Position numbers and translations under genes: made by a program | Shown: piece by piece, positions 25,503 to 33,489 of the stretch | How the letters are laid out: every line of letters begins with the position of its first letter | Numbering within the stretch: the stretch's first letter is position 1 | The notes under the pieces: generated by a model | Seen by the model: only the letters and a program-made list of their open reading frames with translations | Told to the model about the DNA's origin: nothing | Databases searched by the model: none | Assembly (NCBI GenBank): GCA_028691595.1 | Contig: JAQUZA010000004.1 | Coordinates: 1 to 33,489 of the forward strand | Source of the DNA: Candidatus Rifleibacteriota bacterium | Lineage (GTDB): Bacteria; Muiribacteriota; Ozemobacteria; Ozemobacterales; Ozemobacteraceae | Direction: 5' to 3' | Length of the DNA stretch: 33,489 bases

Positions 25503-25619
25503 TGGTTCCTCTTCATGGTTTGGTGGTAAGGCCTGCTGGAAGCCAGAAAATTCTGCGTGCCGCCAGCAAATCGCACAACTCGCTTCAAGAAAATTGTAGC
25601 ATAAAATACATGCAAGTTG

Positions 25620-26261
25620 CTACTTGAAGAGTCCAATATTGATTGCAACTGTACCACTGGCACCCTGTACCTTTGTCTCTGATAAAACCGGCAGAGGGTG
25701 CTTTTTGCCTGGTTTGTAAAGATGGAAGGTAGCGGCACTATTGAAGTAGTGCTCTACTGTTGTTTCTTTTTCGCTCTTAAAGCCGACGTATGGAAATACA
25801 ACACGCTTAAAGCTTCTGCCCAGACCATAAAGTCTGTCAAACTTCATTTCAACTTCGATTTTTAGAAGACCGGCAGGAATGTTTTCCATTACCCGTTCAT
25901 ATACTGCCGTATAATCGCGACCCAGGCCGCTGTTCCAGTTCGAGACAAAATCCTGATTGCGCTCTTCTTTGTCGGTTAAGTCGATATTGCCTTTATAGAT
26001 GCCATTTACGTAAAGTTTTCCGTAGGGCGGCAGACGCTCAAGGTTGTCGCCGGTGTACAGTAGTCTGATGCGCAAAGCTGCCTTTTTCTGGGTTTTGATT
26101 TTTAATACCGGATCATGAAGGTTGGCATTGCATTCAGGGCAGGACAATGCCAGTCCTGAAATATCGGCTGCCCCGCAGACCGGGCAGACAAAGCCATGGG
26201 CAGACAGGGCAAACCCAAAAATCATCAACAGAACCAGTATTACTTGATTGCGAAATTTCAT
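25620..26261 (-). CDS. Exported zinc-ribbon protein of unknown function
   Basis: This 213-aa protein begins with a signal peptide (VILVLLMIFGFALSAHG), followed directly by two CxxC pairs (CPVCGA near residue 26 and CPECNA near 41), a zinc-ribbon spacing. Zinc ribbons are usually cytoplasmic, so an exported one is unusual. The rest is beta-rich with IRLLYTGDNLERLPPYGKLYVNG and GRSFKRVVFPYVGFKSE, and it ends TVAINIGLFK. I do not recognise the family. GAGAAAAG lies just before the ATG. It is on the same strand as the signalling operon, 117 bp upstream, and diverges from the small-protein gene at 26379. Confidence 0.72.
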   Translation of the reverse strand: MKFRNQVILVLLMIFGFALSAHGFVCPVCGAADISGLALSCPECNANLHDPVLKIKTQKKAALRIRLLYTGDNLERLPPYGKLYVNGIYKGNIDLTDKEERNQDFVSNWNSGLGRDYTAVYERVMENIPAGLLKIEVEMKFDRLYGLGRSFKRVVFPYVGFKSEKETTVEHYFNSAATFHLYKPGKKHPLPVLSETKVQGASGTVAINIGLFK

Positions 26262-26378
26262 GCTTTTCTCTAACTAAAGTATCGGCCATCGCAAAACTTA
26301 TGCTGACCAAAATCATTGCTGTTGTAACAAATTTTCCTGTTCTGGTCGAAAAGTATTTTGCGACAAAGGAGAGCTAAT

Positions 26379-26552
26379 ATGAGAGTTGTATGCTCAATGC
26401 TTGCTAACTGGTATTCCGTTGCACTGATCGGTTTTCTGTTTTATATCAGAAATGGCTTTTTGCAGATGTCTGGCGAAACAGCATTGCCATCGATCGACCT
26501 TAACTGCACTGAAGAAAATCCTGACTGCGATAATTTTTCAGATTTAACTTGA
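26379..26552 (+). CDS. Small single-span membrane protein (57 aa)
   Basis: This 57-aa protein starts MRVVCSMLANWYSV, has one hydrophobic span (about 12-33, WYSVALIGFLFYIRNGFLQ) and a short acidic C-terminus with two Cys and a final NFSDLT. The ribosome site is near ideal: AAAGGAG ending 7 nt before the ATG. That, and the terminator-like hairpin 13 nt after the stop, is the main reason to accept it as real. It is not recognised. It may be an independent peptide gene or a leader gene controlling the downstream genes through the hairpin. Confidence 0.6.
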   Translation: MRVVCSMLANWYSVALIGFLFYIRNGFLQMSGETALPSIDLNCTEENPDCDNFSDLT

Positions 26553-26564
26553 TTAAATGAACCC

Positions 26565-26605
26565 ACCTGTCTAAAATAAATAAAGATTTATTTTAGACAG
26601 GTTTT
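26565..26605 (+). terminator. 17-bp perfect hairpin, terminator or attenuator
   Basis: The arms at 26565-26581 and 26586-26602 are exact inverted repeats (ACCTGTCTAAAATAAAT and its complement) with the loop AAAG, followed by a short T-run and AATCCC. It is unusually long and A/T rich towards the loop. The AGG in its 3' arm (26599-26601) is the only Shine-Dalgarno-like sequence before the next gene, so the hairpin could both terminate transcription and hide a ribosome site. Confidence 0.7.
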
Positions 26606-26611
26606 AATCCC

Positions 26612-27229
26612 TTGCCATTTGACACCAAATTCGAGTTTATCCTGCAGTTTGAAAAAATTCTCGGGGAAATGAAGAGCAAAAACCCCGAGACCTATGGTCG
26701 TAACCTGCAATTTTTAAGTGTTGAAACCATAGAAACAGTCAGGCCAATCCTGCAGAAGTTTTTTCCGAATGATAAAACCCTCATCGATTCGCTGAGTCGC
26801 AAGGATATCGACATGATGTTGATGCGAATTCTGCGTTCAGAAGTGGTTGGGCTGCAAAGCGAAGGCGAACGCCTTATTCGAAAGGCTCGCAATCTTGTCG
26901 GTCAGTTCGGCTTTCTTCCACCTGTTGCTTTCTTTTATGCCTACAATGGTGCCGAGTTATTCGAAGCGATGCTCGACCGTACTTATAGAAACCTGAAAAA
27001 GCGTGGTAAACCACAGAGTCTTTCTGAGGTCTGGCGGCGTTTTTCAGCCCCGTTAACCGCAAGTTTTGAACTGAAAAATGTATTCACCAAAGATCTGCTT
27101 TTCAAGATCAGACAGAGACTGAAAAACTATCTTGATAAAGACCCAAGGTTCTATCTCGATGCCAGAAGCCCGAAAAAGCTTTTTGTCGCGCTGGCTGAGT
27201 GGGGTGCTTCAGTTGAATTTGAAGATTGA
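26612..27229 (+). CDS. Unknown 205-aa protein before a SpoIIE phosphatase
   Basis: I do not recognise this protein. It appears soluble and mainly helical, rich in Lys/Arg/Leu, with FLPPVAFFYAYNGAELFEAML and a Phe/Arg-rich C-terminal half. There is no signal peptide. The frame cannot extend upstream past 26597, because an in-frame TAG lies inside the hairpin. The start is taken as TTG at 26612; it has only a weak AGG 10 nt upstream, which is in the hairpin stem. An in-frame ATG at 26669 has GGGG too close to be convincing. It lies 30 bp before the GAF-SpoIIE phosphatase and is probably co-transcribed, so a regulator or target of that enzyme is one possibility. Confidence 0.65.
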   Translation: MPFDTKFEFILQFEKILGEMKSKNPETYGRNLQFLSVETIETVRPILQKFFPNDKTLIDSLSRKDIDMMLMRILRSEVVGLQSEGERLIRKARNLVGQFGFLPPVAFFYAYNGAELFEAMLDRTYRNLKKRGKPQSLSEVWRRFSAPLTASFELKNVFTKDLLFKIRQRLKNYLDKDPRFYLDARSPKKLFVALAEWGASVEFED

Positions 27230-27259
27230 TAAAGGTTCCGTAACCCGGAGAAAAACGGT

Positions 27260-28717
27260 TTGACCGGGGGCTCCCGCAGATTCGGCCGTCCATCTGGCTG
27301 GCAGACTTTTTATTTGCTCTGGCTGATTGTGATTGCCATTCTGGCGTTGCTTGGTCGTTATTCTGATCTGGCCCTGTCAGCTGATCTGGTATTGCTGGCG
27401 CTCTTTTTTGTAAGTGTTCGGCACCACGTTCAGCAGCGCAACTCACTTCAAGATGTCTGCAACTTTTATGAAAGTGCCCATTCCCTTGATGACCTGCAGT
27501 TGTTACTTGGAGATCGTCCCTACAGCCGGATTCTGCAGACGGTGCTTGAACTGGGACGCTTTGACTGGGCGGTTCTTTTCCTGATGGACTTTGAAAAGGA
27601 CAGCTTTGTGGCTGTCGAAGCAGCAGGAATAAGTCTCGATCACTTTAAGCCTGTCAGTTTTGATCACATATCTTCTGAACATACATCTGACAGCATGAAG
27701 CTTTCGTTGAAGCTTCTAGAGCATGCTTTTAAAACTCATGAATTCAGAGGCGCTCTCGCTGGCTCTGCCCTTGAACGCAATAATATTTTTTACGGTTGTC
27801 TGCTGGTTGGCCGGCGCGATAGCGAATCTGAGCTTGCCGCCGAAGATTCTTTCCGACTTGATATTCTTTCAGATCAGATTTCTATATGCCTTCATAATTA
27901 TCGTCTGCATAAAGAGCTGGCTTTTCATGCCGAAGAACTGGCGCAACGCCAGGCTCAGATACAAAGAGAACTTGAAATGGCCAGAATCGTACAGGATGGT
28001 GCCCTCCCACGACAGATGCCTGAAATCGAAGGTATCGAGGTGGCTTCTTATCTTAAGCCAGCCCGTTTTATCGGGGGAGATTTTCTTAGATATATAGACG
28101 AAGGGTCGCATAAGAATCTGGGCATTCTGATTGGCGATGTTTGCGGCAAAGGTGTGCCCGCTGCCCTGGTTATGGCGGTGGTTGTCTGTCTTTTTAACGA
28201 AAGAACCGCCCTTGAAGTTGCCCCGGGCGAATTGATGGGGCGCGTCAATATTTCTCTGAAAGAATTTCTCGGCGCTGGTTCAAGATTTAATTCAACCGCT
28301 TTGTGGGGAGTTTTTGACCTCAGTGCCATGCAGTTCACCTATTGCAGTGCCGGCCATGATTTTCCTTTGCATTATTCGGTTTCTTCAAACTCTCTAACTG
28401 AACTTGAATCAACCGGTACCCTGCTGGGTATTTTTAATGAAAGTATTTATGATAGCCGCTCAGTTGCTATTGCCGATGGCGACAAGATTCTTTTTTATTC
28501 TGATGGCCTTGTCGACTTCTTTGAGGCCTGGTCTGGTTGTGATGACGGCTATATTTATCTTAAAGAATTCTTTTTGCAGCGTGTTGCAAAATTGCCTTGC
28601 GAAATTGTTAAAGAAATTTCAGAACTGGTCGAAAACTCACCTGCTGCCGTCAAAGACGATATTACCGTGGCAGTTTCCTGCATAGACCGTAATAGAAAGG
28701 TTGAGAAACAATCATAG
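27260..28717 (+). CDS. SpoIIE/PP2C-type phosphatase with GAF-like sensor
   Basis: This 485-aa phosphatase has two membrane helices near 14-34 and 38-55, a GAF-like cytoplasmic domain (about 60-215), a coiled-coil signalling helix (AEELAQRQAQIQRELEMARI, near 225-245) and the SpoIIE/RsbU catalytic domain (about 250-485). Metal-binding motifs are complete: FIGGDF near 270, GDVCGKG near 291, YSDGLVDFF near 412 and KDDITV near 465. It is smaller than the other two phosphatases and lacks their extracytoplasmic regions, so it probably senses a cytoplasmic signal. It starts at TTG, with GGAG 9 nt upstream. Its stop codon overlaps the apparent start region of the secreted protease. Confidence 0.88.
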   Translation: MTGGSRRFGRPSGWQTFYLLWLIVIAILALLGRYSDLALSADLVLLALFFVSVRHHVQQRNSLQDVCNFYESAHSLDDLQLLLGDRPYSRILQTVLELGRFDWAVLFLMDFEKDSFVAVEAAGISLDHFKPVSFDHISSEHTSDSMKLSLKLLEHAFKTHEFRGALAGSALERNNIFYGCLLVGRRDSESELAAEDSFRLDILSDQISICLHNYRLHKELAFHAEELAQRQAQIQRELEMARIVQDGALPRQMPEIEGIEVASYLKPARFIGGDFLRYIDEGSHKNLGILIGDVCGKGVPAALVMAVVVCLFNERTALEVAPGELMGRVNISLKEFLGAGSRFNSTALWGVFDLSAMQFTYCSAGHDFPLHYSVSSNSLTELESTGTLLGIFNESIYDSRSVAIADGDKILFYSDGLVDFFEAWSGCDDGYIYLKEFFLQRVAKLPCEIVKEISELVENSPAAVKDDITVAVSCIDRNRKVEKQS

Positions 28718-28731
28718 CCAGAAGCAGAGTT

Positions 28732-31401
28732 TTGCTTTTGTTTTTGCTGGTTGTGGGTGCCGTTCTGGTTTCAGGCCATGCTGATGCTTATTCAGGCCTG
28801 CCGGTTGACGGCACGTTTCGTTTGCGTGCCATGAAAGATGAGCTCGACAGGGCCTTGTCGCTCAGAATGGCAACTGACGAGAATTATCGCAGCCAGCTTC
28901 GAGCTTCCACAAGACAGCAGCAGCTGGTTCCGGGAATCAGCGAAGTGGGATTTCAGGTTTTCAATTTCTCGATGGGGGCCTATGAATACCGCCCGGGCCG
29001 CTTTGTTGCCAGGGGAAAGCATTGTAATCTGTTCATTGAGCGCGGCAGCGAAGCTATTTATGGTCAGAATTCGAACGCCGTTTTTGCGCAGATAGTTAAC
29101 AGCTTCGATGAAAAGGTTTTTCCCTCGGTAGGTCGATGGTTTGGCAAGCCGGTCATTCCGCCCGCATTCAACCTTCCAGATGAGAGAATATATATTTTCC
29201 TGGTCGATATCAGAGATAATTTTTCAGAAGGTTATGTTGCAGGCTATTTTGATCATAGGGATCTTGAAGGACTTTTTGGTAATCAGAAACCCGTCTTCTT
29301 TATGGATATCGCCCCCGGCGAGCCTGGAAACCCTGAGGATAAGTGCAATTCATTCTATCGGACCCTTGCCCACGAATTTCAGCATATGGTGAATTTTTCT
29401 ATTCAACATGCCAATGGCAGTGTTGAGCAGGAACGCTGGCTGGACGAGGGTTTTTCAATGTTTTCAGAATATGTGTTTTCGGGTGAAATCGGTTCTGACC
29501 CGGGGAGGGTTCCGCCGGCTCCTCATTTTGAACGGTTTCTCGAAAATCATGGGGTAAACCTGATAAGTAACGCCAGAGAAAGCTGGTTTCAGGAAGAATC
29601 GCTTTTTCGCAAGTATGGTGCATCTTTTCTTTTTGTCGCTTATCTGGTCGAAAAATTCGGGGGGGCATCTCCGGCCCTTCAACAGCAGTTTACCCGTGAG
29701 CTTGTCAGAACTGTTCCGAAAGGCGTTGCTGGTCTTGAAGAGCTGCTTGAATACTCAAAGACGAGCTTCGCCGAGGTGTTTGTCAATTTTGGCCTGGCAC
29801 TTGTCATTGATGACCCTGCTCTAAACAATGGACTCTGGGGCTTCAATGACAAATTTGCTTCCTTTGGCAAAAGCGCTTCCCTGATTCCGGTCAAATTCAG
29901 CAGGTCTTACGCTGCAACCGGTGATAATTCGTTTATTGGCGGGAGCAGCTCTGTGCCCGCCAATTGTCTGAATATCGAAGAAGTTAACGGCAAAGGAAAA
30001 ATATCGTTTTCGATGAACTGTGAGGCCGGCATGTCACCATGGATAGCTGAATTAAGCCATGATAACGAGTGTCGTGTTTTGCCTTTGGCTCTCGATTCGG
30101 CTGGTCAGACTCATTTTGAGCTTGATTTCGCCGGTCTGCGGCGATTTTTTCTAATGCCGGTTGCGTTGAAAGAAGATTTGAACGCCGAAAGACTCTTTTC
30201 ATATTCGTTTAACTCAGCTATCGGAAATTTAGTTCTTTATCCAGTTCCAAACCCTGCCTTTGCCGAGCAGGTCATCATACTTCTCAAGTCAAACTCCGGG
30301 CCGCTTCAAGATTCTCCGCTGCTGAACGTCAGCTTTAACAACCTCATCGAGCAACTCACCTTTTCGCCAATTGATGAAAAACAAACGACCTTCGTGGCGC
30401 ATTATCGCCTGCCCGGCACCGGAAAAGGCCAGGCGGTCTGTAATATCGGTGGAAATCAGGTGTCTTTCAGCTTTTCAGTTGCCAGGTTGCGAATCAGCCA
30501 GAGCGCTGATCTGGAGGTTGGCGATTCGACTCTGGCAGTCAGCTGCGCCCGGGATAACGAAACGGTGACCATGCTTGCCACCCCGGATTTTGCATTTCAA
30601 TCGCTTCCAGCCGGTGCATTCAGTGGCCCATACGACATAATTACCGCTGAGAAAAATATTGCCCGGCTAAGTCTTACCAGTTTCAACGGCGGCGATGAAA
30701 ATGCCGGGCTATGCCGGGTGAATTCTTCAGGCAGGCCGGTTTCGTGGCAGCAGACTGCTAAAATCGATGGGGTTCTGACTGCTGCTATAGATGAACCGGG
30801 GCGTTATTACCTTTTCTCAGACACGGTCGCGCCTGTTGTTAAGAGCATCAGGGTTGTCAATCGCGGCCAAAGAAGCCCTGAATTAATGGTCGAAGCCTCT
30901 GATGACCTGTCTGGCATCGATAACGGCAGTCTCAAGGTCAGCGTTGATGACAAATTTCTCGATTTGGGCAATGGATTTGAGTTTTCGGTTTTTGTGCCTC
31001 TTGAAGATGTTAAAGAAGGTCCGCACAGGTTTGCCGTCGAGCTTGCCGATCGATCAGGAAACCGCTCATCACTGTCAGTAATGGCTGCAGTTTCGCAACC
31101 ACCCTTCCTGCAGCAGACATCTGTTTACCCCAACCCTTGCCGCAACAGAGCCAGGGTCAGTCTGCAGTTTGCCGGGAAACCTGATTTTGGTGAGTCTTCT
31201 GTGAGCTTTTACGATGCTTCAGGGCATCGGCTTGTTACCCTGCCATTGTCGGGTGACAGCAGTTTTTGTCTGAACGCTGATTGGGATCTGCGAGATTCAG
31301 GTGGCCGCAGAGTCGCTAACGGCGTTTATTTTTTCAGGGTAAAAGCAATTGCCGATGGAACTGTATTCAGGTCCACCGGCAAAATTGCAGTGTTGAAGTA
31401 G
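28732..31401 (+). CDS. Secreted HExxH metalloprotease with C-terminal Ig/FlgD-like domains
   Basis: This protein of about 889 aa begins with a signal peptide (LLFLLVVGAVLVSGHADA). The zinc site HEFQH is near residue 213, with WLDEGFSMFSEY 21 residues later, a gluzincin layout like peptidase family M30 and relatives. Then come beta-rich regions, an Ig-like domain (about 698-790, SDDLSGIDNGSLKVSVDD) and a FlgD-like/sorting-type C-terminal domain (about 797-885, VYPNPCRNRARVSLQF and NGVYFFRVKA). The start is uncertain. TTG 28732 lacks a good ribosome site and a basic N-terminus. The frame reads upstream to ATA at 28714, which would give a better signal peptide (ARSRVLLL) and an ATAG overlap with the phosphatase stop. 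It ends 6 bp from the convergent right-edge gene. Confidence 0.8.
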   Translation: MLLFLLVVGAVLVSGHADAYSGLPVDGTFRLRAMKDELDRALSLRMATDENYRSQLRASTRQQQLVPGISEVGFQVFNFSMGAYEYRPGRFVARGKHCNLFIERGSEAIYGQNSNAVFAQIVNSFDEKVFPSVGRWFGKPVIPPAFNLPDERIYIFLVDIRDNFSEGYVAGYFDHRDLEGLFGNQKPVFFMDIAPGEPGNPEDKCNSFYRTLAHEFQHMVNFSIQHANGSVEQERWLDEGFSMFSEYVFSGEIGSDPGRVPPAPHFERFLENHGVNLISNARESWFQEESLFRKYGASFLFVAYLVEKFGGASPALQQQFTRELVRTVPKGVAGLEELLEYSKTSFAEVFVNFGLALVIDDPALNNGLWGFNDKFASFGKSASLIPVKFSRSYAATGDNSFIGGSSSVPANCLNIEEVNGKGKISFSMNCEAGMSPWIAELSHDNECRVLPLALDSAGQTHFELDFAGLRRFFLMPVALKEDLNAERLFSYSFNSAIGNLVLYPVPNPAFAEQVIILLKSNSGPLQDSPLLNVSFNNLIEQLTFSPIDEKQTTFVAHYRLPGTGKGQAVCNIGGNQVSFSFSVARLRISQSADLEVGDSTLAVSCARDNETVTMLATPDFAFQSLPAGAFSGPYDIITAEKNIARLSLTSFNGGDENAGLCRVNSSGRPVSWQQTAKIDGVLTAAIDEPGRYYLFSDTVAPVVKSIRVVNRGQRSPELMVEASDDLSGIDNGSLKVSVDDKFLDLGNGFEFSVFVPLEDVKEGPHRFAVELADRSGNRSSLSVMAAVSQPPFLQQTSVYPNPCRNRARVSLQFAGKPDFGESSVSFYDASGHRLVTLPLSGDSSFCLNADWDLRDSGGRRVANGVYFFRVKAIADGTVFRSTGKIAVLK

Positions 31402-31407
31402 AAAACC

Positions 31408-33489
31408 TTATCTGGCTGCTGCCTTGAGAGCCTTTTCATACTTGCTGCGGGCTTTGCTGAATTCTTTCAGGCGGCTCTGTGCAAGTTTCTGGTCACCAGA
31501 GGTGACGGCCTTAACATAAGCTTTATATGCAGATTCATAGCTGTCTTTTGCTTGTTTTAGACTTGAATCCATTTTGTTGTAGGGTATTTTTTCGGCGGTA
31601 TCTGGCAATCGCAGCTTGCTTAACTCTGCCGAAGACTTCTGTATCTGCAGGTTAGATTCCGCAACCCTGGCATTAGCCTGATTGTTTAAAGAGACATTGC
31701 TCGATGGCTGTTGCTGCTGGTTTTTTCTGTAGCCAAGCAATTTGGCGATGCCGGTGAACAGTTTTTCTCCGACAATACCGCCGACAATGCTGCCGAGCAT
31801 GGTGCCGACAACGGGAATGGGTATCATCGAGCCAAGCATTGCTCCGATGGTTGAGCCTGCTGCCTGGCCGGCAATGGCAACTGGATCCAGTGCTTTGAGA
31901 GCGGCCTTGAAGCTCATTCCTGCCCCAAGATTGCCACCCAGAGAACCGCCAACCAGAGAGGTAAGAGTGGGCAGCAGAGCACCGGCAATTGTTCCAACTA
32001 TTGGAATGGGCACAAAAGTTTGAATCAGCGGCACGAAGACCTGGCCGGCAGCGGCACCCAGCGATGAACCCACCACGTTGCCGACAAACTGCATGGAAGC
32101 TACTGATTTAACCGCGGCTTTCATACTGACCTTTTCGCCGTTCATCAACTGGCTTGCCAGATTGATGGCGATCGAGGTGCCGGCGGTCATGGCCAGACTT
32201 TTAACGCTGAACGACTGCTTGATTGAATCAGCAGCGTTTCTGATGCCTGTTCCAAGTGCCTTTTGCCCCTTAATCAGGGTTTCGCTGAGTTTAATCGAGC
32301 GATATTGTGACTGGGTCTCGTCTGAAAAAGCTCGTGAACCATCGATTGCCCCGTCAATGCGGCCATCTACGACGGCCTGCTTATAAAGGGCTTCGCTCCA
32401 GTCTTCGTAGTTTTTAAGTTTGCTGTCATACTGGGCTTTGAGCTGCGATTTAACACCGGGGTCGGTCGCATTCTGCCAGGCCTGCTGCGCGTCGTGAACT
32501 TCTTTGTATCTTGTAGTTGCGCTGCTGTCGACCGTAGCGTATTTGGTGTTGTCAAGAAACTGCTTGATCATCTGGCTACGGTCTTCAGGGAACTTCTGTA
32601 TATAGGCATCGACAAATTCACGGTAAGTCTGGGGTTTCGAGTTTTCAAAAACCTGACATACTTTTGAGAACGGAGCCTGGATACGGCCACCATTCAAGAT
32701 GTCGTAGAACAGTGAGGCATTAACACCTTCAGTTGAGAGCATGTTGGTGCCAGACTTGAGAATGCCGTCGTTAATGCCGTCGGTAACACCCTGGTTTTCA
32801 AAGATATACTTGTTTTCGGCGATGTTTTTGTGGGTTTTGATTCGCCAGGAATCTGCTGAATCATGATATTCTCTTGTTGAAAGGGCCTCGAGAGCTTCTG
32901 CCCAGCCTTCAGATAGGGCAAAACCTTCGTCGGAAACGGTGTTTTTTGAGTGGGCTCCGTAATAATCGGTGGCGGGGTAATTCGGTCTTTCGTAGAGTTG
33001 ATCCATGATCATGTGCCCAACTTCGTGAGAAACAACCGAGGCTGCTGAAGGATCCTGCATGCCACCGCTGAACACTTCGCTGTTCGAAGACACAACGATC
33101 CGGTTGGCATAGGCATTGTCACGATAAGTTACCTGACCGTTTTTGCCTGCTTCAGCGAGGGTGAAGCCGCCGGCATCGTGATGAATGCTGCCAGAATCAC
33201 CAACTTCAAGATAAACGGGTTTTTTAAGATCGTTTACCAGCCACTGGGCGAGAGCCGGGTCTTTGGTGCCGGCGCTCAGGTCACTTTGAATCTGGGCAAT
33301 CTTGTAATTTCTGGCTTCGACCTGCATTGAAACTGTCTGCCTGAGCCCGGGGTTGCTCTCGATATAAGTCTTGAGCTGCTGATATCTTGGATCGCTTGGT
33401 GGCAGAGCCTTGAGAACCCTGGAAGTGTTTCCCATGAAATCTTTGGTGGAAACGGCGGCGGTTGAGCCGTCTTTTACTGGAGTTACGAG
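31408..33489 (-). CDS. Large HExxH protein with glycine-zipper-like segment (5' end outside window)
   Basis: The frame stays open from the right edge (18 codons before the first ATG at 33435), so this is the C-terminal 693 residues of a longer protein. A zinc-protease-like motif, SHEVGHMIMDQLYE, lies near residue 155 of the visible part, followed by SEGWAEALEAL, a possible third ligand. Helical regions follow, then about 130 residues (near 440-575) of Gly/Ala/Val-rich hydrophobic sequence with repeated units (VPIPIVGTIAGALL and IPIPVVGTMLGSIVGG). The end is lysine-rich and helical (SYESAYKAYVKAVTSGDQ). This could be a membrane-inserting effector or toxin-like protein, but I recognise no family. 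The function is unproven. Confidence 0.72.
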   Translation of the reverse strand, partial: LVTPVKDGSTAAVSTKDFMGNTSRVLKALPPSDPRYQQLKTYIESNPGLRQTVSMQVEARNYKIAQIQSDLSAGTKDPALAQWLVNDLKKPVYLEVGDSGSIHHDAGGFTLAEAGKNGQVTYRDNAYANRIVVSSNSEVFSGGMQDPSAASVVSHEVGHMIMDQLYERPNYPATDYYGAHSKNTVSDEGFALSEGWAEALEALSTREYHDSADSWRIKTHKNIAENKYIFENQGVTDGINDGILKSGTNMLSTEGVNASLFYDILNGGRIQAPFSKVCQVFENSKPQTYREFVDAYIQKFPEDRSQMIKQFLDNTKYATVDSSATTRYKEVHDAQQAWQNATDPGVKSQLKAQYDSKLKNYEDWSEALYKQAVVDGRIDGAIDGSRAFSDETQSQYRSIKLSETLIKGQKALGTGIRNAADSIKQSFSVKSLAMTAGTSIAINLASQLMNGEKVSMKAAVKSVASMQFVGNVVGSSLGAAAGQVFVPLIQTFVPIPIVGTIAGALLPTLTSLVGGSLGGNLGAGMSFKAALKALDPVAIAGQAAGSTIGAMLGSMIPIPVVGTMLGSIVGGIVGEKLFTGIAKLLGYRKNQQQQPSSNVSLNNQANARVAESNLQIQKSSAELSKLRLPDTAEKIPYNKMDSSLKQAKDSYESAYKAYVKAVTSGDQKLAQSRLKEFSKARSKYEKALKAAAR

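Noticed and set aside
1..33489. CRISPR array, rRNA or tRNA gene
   Set aside because: I saw no regularly spaced repeats with spacers and no recognisable rRNA or tRNA sequence.

Overview
This window comes from a diderm (Gram-negative-type) bacterium, probably an uncultivated environmental lineage. It encodes a TolC/adaptor/RND efflux system, a lipobox lipoprotein, System II cytochrome c maturation proteins (Ccs1/CcsA), large membrane-anchored SpoIIE-type phosphatases, and a secreted protease with a FlgD-like C-terminus. This mix, with several big SpoIIE phosphatases close together, reminds me of Candidatus Riflebacteria/Ozemobacteria. That is a low-confidence impression, not something the sequence proves.

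Layout. (1) 1-1577: an orphan phage terminase small subunit followed by about 1.1 kb without a credible gene, holding terminators, short perfect dyads, a 13-bp tandem duplication and a MITE/REP-like double hairpin. (2) 1584-2393: an EFR1-type flavodoxin/ferredoxin fusion with its own promoter. (3) 8779 down to 2415, minus strand: a tightly overlapping operon TolC - adaptor - CusA/CzcA RND pump - SUI1/YciH. A sigma70-like promoter precedes it, with a perfect 11-bp tandem repeat over the predicted transcription start. (4) 8933-16722, plus strand: a small lipoprotein, a secreted TPR protein and two tandem SpoIIE-type phosphatases with large extracytoplasmic regions. (5) 16749-19347: ccs1(resB)-ccsA, whose promoter sits so close to the start codon that the mRNA looks leaderless. 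(6) 25502 down to 19261, minus strand: a signalling cluster with a CheY-like receiver, a PAS histidine kinase, a REC-PAS-HK-REC-HPt-REC hybrid kinase, a partial beta-propeller and an unknown protein whose 3' end runs antisense into ccsA. (7) 26261-25620: a secreted zinc-ribbon protein. (8) 26379-31401, plus strand: a tiny membrane peptide, a 17-bp perfect hairpin, an unknown 205-aa protein, a GAF-SpoIIE phosphatase and a secreted HExxH protease. (9) 33489-31408, minus strand: the C-terminal part of a HExxH protein with a long glycine-rich hydrophobic segment; its 5' end lies beyond the window.

The main theme is regulation by phosphorylation: three SpoIIE phosphatases, two histidine kinases and three kinds of receiver domain, but no anti-sigma kinase, STAS antagonist or DNA-binding output gene in the window. 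Points most worth following are the strong internal start in the hybrid kinase (a possible free receiver), the HExxH/glycine-rich protein at the right edge, the hairpin-gated unknown gene at 26612, and the apparent lack of a conventional start codon for the protease after 28717.
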